Of a DNA stretch of 32,272 bases, positions 28,701-32,272 are shown piece after piece. This DNA is from an uncultured Prevotella sp. (lineage in GTDB: Bacteria > Bacteroidota > Bacteroidia > Bacteroidales > Bacteroidaceae). The stretch lies in the NCBI GenBank assembly GCA_905236875.1, contig CAJOQT010000071.1, positions 1 to 32,272 on the forward strand, given 5' to 3'. How positions within the stretch are numbered: the stretch's first letter is position 1; each line of letters starts with the position of its first letter. Both the position numbers and the translations under genes were made by a program. The notes beneath the pieces were generated by a model. The model made no database searches, had not been told where the DNA came from, and saw nothing but the letters and a program-made list of their open reading frames with translations.

Positions 28701-29316
28701 CGGTAATGCTCTCTTCCTCCTTGGTAACAACACCGTTCAGGGTGGCTGTGGTCTCGGTAATATTGGTAGCATCGCCGGTAGAAACCGTAACGGCCATGTC
28801 ATAGTTCTGTGCATAGACAGCCAAGTTGTCGATGTCGGCATCCTTCGAGGTTTCGTTGGCTACCTTGATACGGTTTACCTCATTGCTGCCGACAGTCACC
28901 GTGACCTTCTTGCCGCTGACGGTCTGCGTGGCTTCTGTCCACGTCTCACCTCCGTCGGTCGAGGTATATACCTTCACTGAGGCACGGCCGATGTCAAAGG
29001 TGACACGGCTGACACCGCTTGACAGTATGGGTGTGATAACGTACGATCCGTTCTTCACCATACGTAGGTTATGCTCCGAACCGTCTGGGATATAGCTGGC
29101 ATTCGTGGCCATAAACGCGTTCAGGTAAAGCCATTCACCCTGTCCATCCACATTGAATGCCGTCTCTGTGGTTGGCTTTGCCTCGGGATAAGTAGTCAGA
29201 TCCTCGAAGTCCTGTACAAAATAAGCGCCGTCACCCCCAATGGCCAGTGACTGTACCATGCAAAGGCAACATACTGTCACCAACATGAAAATACGCTCTA
29301 ATTTGTTTGTAATCAT
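25774..29316 (-). CDS. Large modular PL9-like pectate lyase: duplicated jelly-roll-like/FN3-like modules, third FN3-like domain, PL9 beta-helix, C-terminal sorting-like domain
   Basis: 1180 aa; YFVQDFED module twice; GDADGFAPK, NSDDGWDVF, NGNGYKCGS, KGFDQNHN PL9 motifs; LYDAAGRIIGQHQFTGQTTSIRLPQGISGMVILKV C-terminus. Confidence 0.87.
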   Translation of the reverse strand: MITNKLERIFMLVTVCCLCMVQSLAIGGDGAYFVQDFEDLTTYPEAKPTTETAFNVDGQGEWLYLNAFMATNASYIPDGSEHNLRMVKNGSYVITPILSSGVSRVTFDIGRASVKVYTSTDGGETWTEATQTVSGKKVTVTVGSNEVNRIKVANETSKDADIDNLAVYAQNYDMAVTVSTGDATNITETTATLNGVVTKEEESITEVGFAWSTTNKEPTISDNVASCASITQNFSADLTGLPSGRIVYYRAYAKYGSTQTYGEVKSFKTLSQETEQTVDSEGRYFVQDFEDQTTYPDETGKDANTELTFNVLGGEWIYYNCYISTNSSYNVNGSTANLRMPKNGTYVITPVLNSGVKKVTWNQMRKTCKAYTSTDGGTTWTEATITEDGTLRTVTVESLNVNRIKIANEGSGDADIDNLIVYAQAFGTPATVVTGSATNITKNTAEVAGEVADPGDQPITKTGIIWSLSAQPSLADNIVETEDATQSDFSVLITGLKASQTIYYRAFALSNAGYAYGEVKSFQTTEATLAVVATSDVTKSGSKYRIGGLVTDDGGLDLTEVGVIYGTSAGLTYNNGTRVAMSKPAMKFSTTVSLVESTTYFVRAYAITDKGTSYGDEKQFTTDEVPDMPDIILGDVIWCSPDGNDATADGSEEHPFFDLQKAVDLAQPGDRIYMKAGTYVYDKRINIDNHNGTEDAPIELFGYNGRAILDFSGQPYHAHSNNPYQGVRLTSSYWHFYKIDICNASDNGLLIERNKPTGGSSSDIVNLTEQAHHNVIEQCNFYKNGDTGLQIKNLGAFNRIINCDSYLNCDEGEGDADGFAPKLSVGDGNYFYGCRAWANSDDGWDVFYKKDGNFGDNMTIIIENCISYKNGFLDLNTIAEDGNGNGYKCGSDQGAMNVYMNRCLAIMNKAKGFDQNHNAGDIIMNNCTGMTLKALCGEKSYSYRIYESIASGHEVRLTNCIAINDNDATDKRDKNTGLPKPTEHGKYGLYGRFEIDETLDNLTIVTCEFQKADPTQFVDITNDAELIAERNEDGSLPETTFAHLVEGSFLIDAGTPVAATTYRGIDVAGIEYEGSAPDLGAYEYDGEIASGIRVVRQESEANSVRLFQTQGGLLLVTVNGPAGLSDYRAQLYDAAGRIIGQHQFTGQTTSIRLPQGISGMVILKVEGDNGFKGSVKAIVK

Positions 29317-29373
29317 CGTCTTAGTAGTATAATGGGTTGTTAATTAATACGATATTATTATAGGATATCGGTG

Positions 29374-29381
29374 CAAAATTA
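29374..29381 (-). promoter_or_regulatory. Candidate -7 element TAATTTTG for the pectin operon
   Basis: Minus strand TAATTTTG about 58 nt upstream of ATG 29316; no clear -33 box. Confidence 0.4.
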
Positions 29382-29424
29382 AGTATATTATTATAATAAT
29401 GTAGATGTAAGCATTTGGTTTTCA

Positions 29425-29440
29425 ACGTAATCGATTACGT
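29425..29440. promoter_or_regulatory. Perfect 16-bp palindrome ACGTAATCGATTACGT, candidate LacI-family operator
   Basis: Exact dyad symmetry with central CG, between the GT4 gene and the pectin operon. Confidence 0.6.
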
Positions 29441-29441
29441 A

Positions 29442-29523
29442 ACTCCTACACTCCTACACTCCTACACTCCTACACTCCTGCAACTCCTACACTCCTTCAC
29501 TCCTGCAACTCCTACACTCCTAT
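29442..29523. repeat. Octamer tandem array (ACTCCTAC)n, about 10 units
   Basis: ACTCCTAC x4, ACTCCTGCA, ACTCCTAC, ACTCCTTC, ACTCCTGCA, ACTCCTAC, ACTCCTAT; extends through the GT4 stop codon. Confidence 0.93.
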
Positions 29524-30742
29524 AAATCTCCATCACCTGTGCAGCGACATCGGAGCCTTCAAAACGGCGGATATACTCGCGGCTGCGGATAATCCGTTCC
29601 TCACGTCCTTCGGCACCGTGAAGCAGCTGACGTATGGCAACGGCCATACCTTCAGCATCATCGGGATTGACGTAAAGGGAATGCGGCCCACCCGCTTCTT
29701 CCAGACACGACCCTGTGGCGGCCACTACTGGCAGTCCCATGGCAATGGCCTCGATGATGGGAATGCCGAATCCTTCGTAACGCGAAGGATAGACAAAGGC
29801 TTCTGCACCTGCATATAGTGACGGCAGCTCGTCGTCAGTAACGTCATGACGCATCACGACACGATGGGACAACCCGTGCTGGTCGGCCCACTGGCGTACC
29901 TTGTCGGCATACTTCGTCCGTCTTCCCACGATGACCAACGACAGTGTCTCTGGCAAATGGCAGAGTGCCTTGACTGCCAACAGGATATTCTTGCGCTCCT
30001 CGATGGTACCAACGCTGAGAAGGTAGGGGTAGGCCCCCCTCTCATCCCTCCTGTAGGGGGGAAGCCAAGAGCCCTTTCTCCTCCCCTCATCGGGGGAGGC
30101 TGGGAGGGGACCGAACCTTGGTGAGAAGCTCTGATAGACGACGGTGATCTTGTCTTCCTTCACACCGCCCAGTTCCATGATGTCCTGCTTGGTACGCTCA
30201 CTGATGGCAATGATGCGGTCGGCCTCACGGATGGTCTGCCGGAACTTCCAGGCATAGATCTTGGTGTCCAGCCAGTGGTAATATTCTGGATGTCGTAGGA
30301 AGATAAGGTCATGGATGGTAACGACGCTCTTGATGCCAGCCTTACGCAGACCGACTGGCAACTCGCCCGACAGACCGTGAAAAAGCTGTATGCCGTCGCG
30401 CTTCAGGTCGCTGACAATACCGTATGTGCGCCACAACCCATACTTCAACCCTTGCGCCCAAGTCCCCTTCTGGACCGTTGTCTGTTGTCGTTCTTGCGTC
30501 CCTTGGCCGAGCGGTCTGTTGTCCGTTGTCTGTTGTCCGTTGTCCGTTTTGAAGTGGAAGGTGACGTTGGGACGCATGACAATCTGGTTGCGCAGGTCGT
30601 CACGTCCCTGGTCGGGAGCGTATAGATGTAGCGACAACTCCCCACCGGCCGCCTGCGAGAGGTCGTTGACCAGTGTGCGTCCGTAGCTTCCCAGTCCTGT
30701 TCCGTTGCGGACAATGCGTTTGGCGTCAAGTCCTATCTTCAT
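29462..30742 (-). CDS. Glycosyltransferase family 4
   Basis: MKIGLDAKRIVRNGTGLGSYGR start, YLLSVGTIEERKN, PSRYEGFGIPIIEAIAMGLPVVAATGSCLEEAGG. ORF-track start 30760 is a GTG about 8 nt from the -7 box, so ATG 30751 or 30742 is preferred. Confidence 0.9.
   Translation of the reverse strand: MKIGLDAKRIVRNGTGLGSYGRTLVNDLSQAAGGELSLHLYAPDQGRDDLRNQIVMRPNVTFHFKTDNGQQTTDNRPLGQGTQERQQTTVQKGTWAQGLKYGLWRTYGIVSDLKRDGIQLFHGLSGELPVGLRKAGIKSVVTIHDLIFLRHPEYYHWLDTKIYAWKFRQTIREADRIIAISERTKQDIMELGGVKEDKITVVYQSFSPRFGPLPASPDEGRRKGSWLPPYRRDERGAYPYLLSVGTIEERKNILLAVKALCHLPETLSLVIVGRRTKYADKVRQWADQHGLSHRVVMRHDVTDDELPSLYAGAEAFVYPSRYEGFGIPIIEAIAMGLPVVAATGSCLEEAGGPHSLYVNPDDAEGMAVAIRQLLHGAEGREERIIRSREYIRRFEGSDVAAQVMEIYRSVGVAGVKECRSCRSVGV
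30032..30112. repeat. Head-to-head GC-rich hairpin pair inserted in frame in GT4
   Basis: Inverted unit GGCCCCCCTCTCATCCCTCCTGTAGGGGGGAA (30032-30063) and forward unit TTTCTCCTCCCCTCATCGGGGGAGGCTGGGAGGGGACC (30075-30112). Confidence 0.8.
30473..30548. repeat. GTCYGTT heptad arrays inserted in frame in GT4
   Basis: GACCGTT GTCTGTT GTCGTTCTTGCGTCCCTT ... GTCTGTT GTCCGTT GTCTGTT GTCCGTT GTCCGTT (last five units 30514-30548 in perfect register). Confidence 0.92.
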
Positions 30743-30767
30743 AGTCGTCATCTTTTCCACATCGGCG

Positions 30768-30799
30768 CAAAGATAGGGAATTTTATTCGATTTGCCAAA
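30768..30799 (-). promoter_or_regulatory. Bacteroidetes-type promoter TTTG-N20-TATCTTTG for GT4
   Basis: Minus strand TTTG (30796-30799) and TATCTTTG (30768-30775). Confidence 0.8.
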
Positions 30800-30831
30800 C
30801 TTTCCCGCATATTTTAATCCTTCACGTCAAA

Positions 30832-30866
30832 AGTCGTCGAAAAAACTACAGGAAGTCGTCGAAAAT
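30832..30866. promoter_or_regulatory. Direct repeat AGTCGTCGAAAA, 22-bp period, candidate activator site
   Basis: AGTCGTCGAAAA at 30832 and again at 30854, just upstream of the -33 region of the next gene. Confidence 0.55.
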
Positions 30867-30869
30867 CTC

Positions 30870-30900
30870 TTGGAACGTGTATCGATTCGTCATACCTTTG
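30870..30900 (+). promoter_or_regulatory. Bacteroidetes-type promoter TTGG-N19-TACCTTTG
   Basis: TTGG 30870-30873 and TACCTTTG 30893-30900 upstream of ATG 30932. Confidence 0.8.
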
Positions 30901-30931
30901 CATCAAAATAATAAACAAAAACAACAAAGGT

Positions 30932-32272
30932 ATGAAAACAATGAAGACTATTTTGGCAGTTCTCGCCATCATGATGGCACTGCCGATGACCGCACAAACC
31001 TCTATCGTCAAGGGTGTTCTGCTTGACTCCATCAGTAACGAAGGCGTGCCTTACGCCACCGTTCGCGTATATAAGAAAGGTCAGATGACCAAGCCCGTGG
31101 CCATGTCGCTGACCGATCTCGACGGAAACTTCAGCCAGGAAGTGAAGGGCTCGGGCCAGTTCGTCATCTCGTTCAACAGCGTCGGACTGCGTACCGTCGA
31201 GCGTAACTTCTCGGCAACAGGCGGCACCATCAACCTAGGACGTGTCATGACCAGCGAAGAGAGCTCGTCAATTGGCGCTGTAGAGGTGGTAGCCCAGAAG
31301 CCGCTGGTGAAGATGGAGACCGACCGCATGACCTATAACGTGGCTGAAGACGAGGACTCCAAGACCTTCACCGTGCTCGACATGCTTCGTAAGGTACCGA
31401 TGGTAACCGTCGATGGACAGGATAACATCTCTGTCAACGGACAGTCCAGCTTCAAGGTATATGTCGATGGAAAGCCCAATGCCATGTTCTCCAGCAATGC
31501 CAGCATGATCTTCAAGAACATGCCCGCCACTGCCGTCAAGAACATCGAGGTCATCACAAACCCGGGTGCAGCCTACGATGCAGAGGGCACAGGCGGCGTG
31601 CTGAACATCGTCATGAACAAGACACCGGAGGCACAGTCCAGCCTCAACGGCTACAATGCCACCATTCGTGCCAACGGCGGAACGAAGGGGTGGGGTGCAG
31701 GAGCCTTCGTCAGCGGACAGCAGGGAAAGTTCTCCTATAGCGCCAATGCCATGTACAACTACCAGAAGCCAGGTGCAACAGACGTTACGATGGAGCAGAT
31801 GCAGCTCGGAGCCAGCGAGGCATCCATCGTATCCAACAGCTCCACCGACATCAAGCTGCCCTTCTTGATGGGTTCGTTCAACATGGGCTATGACCTGGAT
31901 TCACTCAGTTCGATGAATGTGATGCTCTCGCTGACCAGCTTCAACCTGAATAATCCCGGCACCACGACCACGACGATGGGAGGCGGACAGTATGGTTCCG
32001 GATTCGGATATGTGCAGGACCTGACCATGAAGAACAGGCGCACGTCATTTACCGGAAGCATTGACTATCAGCACTTCTTCAATGCACAGCGCACCAGTTC
32101 GATGGCCGTCACCTACCAGCTGAGCACCGCTCCGTCACGCTCAGAGCAGTGGAGCACCTTCTCGGTCCTCTCCACTGGGACCGACGGTTCTCCCATCGAC
32201 CTCACCAACCGATACTCCGACAATGACGAGCATACCACAGAACATGTGCTGCAGACCGACTTTACCACACCG
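30932..32272 (+). CDS. TonB-dependent receptor-like outer membrane beta-barrel protein, truncated by window end (absent from ORF track)
   Basis: Open frame to the window end: MKTMKTILAVLAIMMALPMTAQTSIVKGVLLDSISNEGVPYATVRVYKKG...VEVVAQKPLVKMETDRMTYNVAEDEDS...IEVITNPGAAYDAEGTGGVLNIVMNK; same family layout as 519-3017. Confidence 0.9.
   Translation, partial: MKTMKTILAVLAIMMALPMTAQTSIVKGVLLDSISNEGVPYATVRVYKKGQMTKPVAMSLTDLDGNFSQEVKGSGQFVISFNSVGLRTVERNFSATGGTINLGRVMTSEESSSIGAVEVVAQKPLVKMETDRMTYNVAEDEDSKTFTVLDMLRKVPMVTVDGQDNISVNGQSSFKVYVDGKPNAMFSSNASMIFKNMPATAVKNIEVITNPGAAYDAEGTGGVLNIVMNKTPEAQSSLNGYNATIRANGGTKGWGAGAFVSGQQGKFSYSANAMYNYQKPGATDVTMEQMQLGASEASIVSNSSTDIKLPFLMGSFNMGYDLDSLSSMNVMLSLTSFNLNNPGTTTTTMGGGQYGSGFGYVQDLTMKNRRTSFTGSIDYQHFFNAQRTSSMAVTYQLSTAPSRSEQWSTFSVLSTGTDGSPIDLTNRYSDNDEHTTEHVLQTDFTTP

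Noticed and set aside
26365-28980. Long plus-strand ORFs (333 aa at 26365, 344 aa at 27946) opposite the large PL9
   Set aside because: Antisense shadows of a strongly supported coding sequence; no recognisable domains or promoters.
29350-29370. CGATAT...ATATCG inverted repeat in the pectin operon leader as an operator
   Set aside because: Short AT-rich arms in AT-rich DNA; could occur by chance.
29442-29523. Possible CRISPR array
   Set aside because: 8-nt contiguous units without spacers; a microsatellite-like tandem array, not repeat-spacer structure, and no cas genes.
29442-29523. Shine-Dalgarno role for AGGAG in the octamer array
   Set aside because: Bacteroidetes rarely rely on SD sequences and no start codon follows at suitable spacing.
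30932-32272. Pseudogene, because the ORF track omits it
   Set aside because: The frame is fully open to the window end (447 codons); omission is due to the missing stop codon.

Overview
Chromosomal window from a Bacteroidales (Prevotella-like) genome, judged from TAnnTTTG promoters, protein families and gene neighbourhood. Left part: tRNA-Arg(CCU), a TonB-dependent-receptor-like outer membrane protein, prmC-recX-comF, prolyl oligopeptidase, GH3 glycosidase, acyltransferase, CapA-like protein, argS, an RNase HI family gene and an SBP_bac_3-type sensor histidine kinase. Right part: a six-gene, single-strand pectin-degradation cluster (three PL9, two PL1, one CE8) with no susC/susD, then a GT4 glycosyltransferase and a divergent second outer-membrane beta-barrel gene that runs off the window and is missing from the ORF track. 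Main unexpected signal: dispersed short repeat modules made of a GC-rich or conserved core hairpin, often in inverted pairs, plus tails of imperfect 7-nt tandem units (GTCCGTT, GTAGAGT, CCTCAAA, ATTCATA; also an 8-nt ACTCCTAC array). They sit between genes and also, in frame, inside prmC, argS, capA-like, a PL1 lyase and, three times, the GT4 gene. Two copies share an identical 25-mer translated in different reading frames. Other leads: a perfect 16-bp LacI-type palindrome upstream of the pectin operon, a LytTR-like 22-bp-period direct repeat upstream of the second outer-membrane gene, and a near-duplicated signal-peptide segment shared by a PL9 and a PL1. All calls are by eye; no searches were run.
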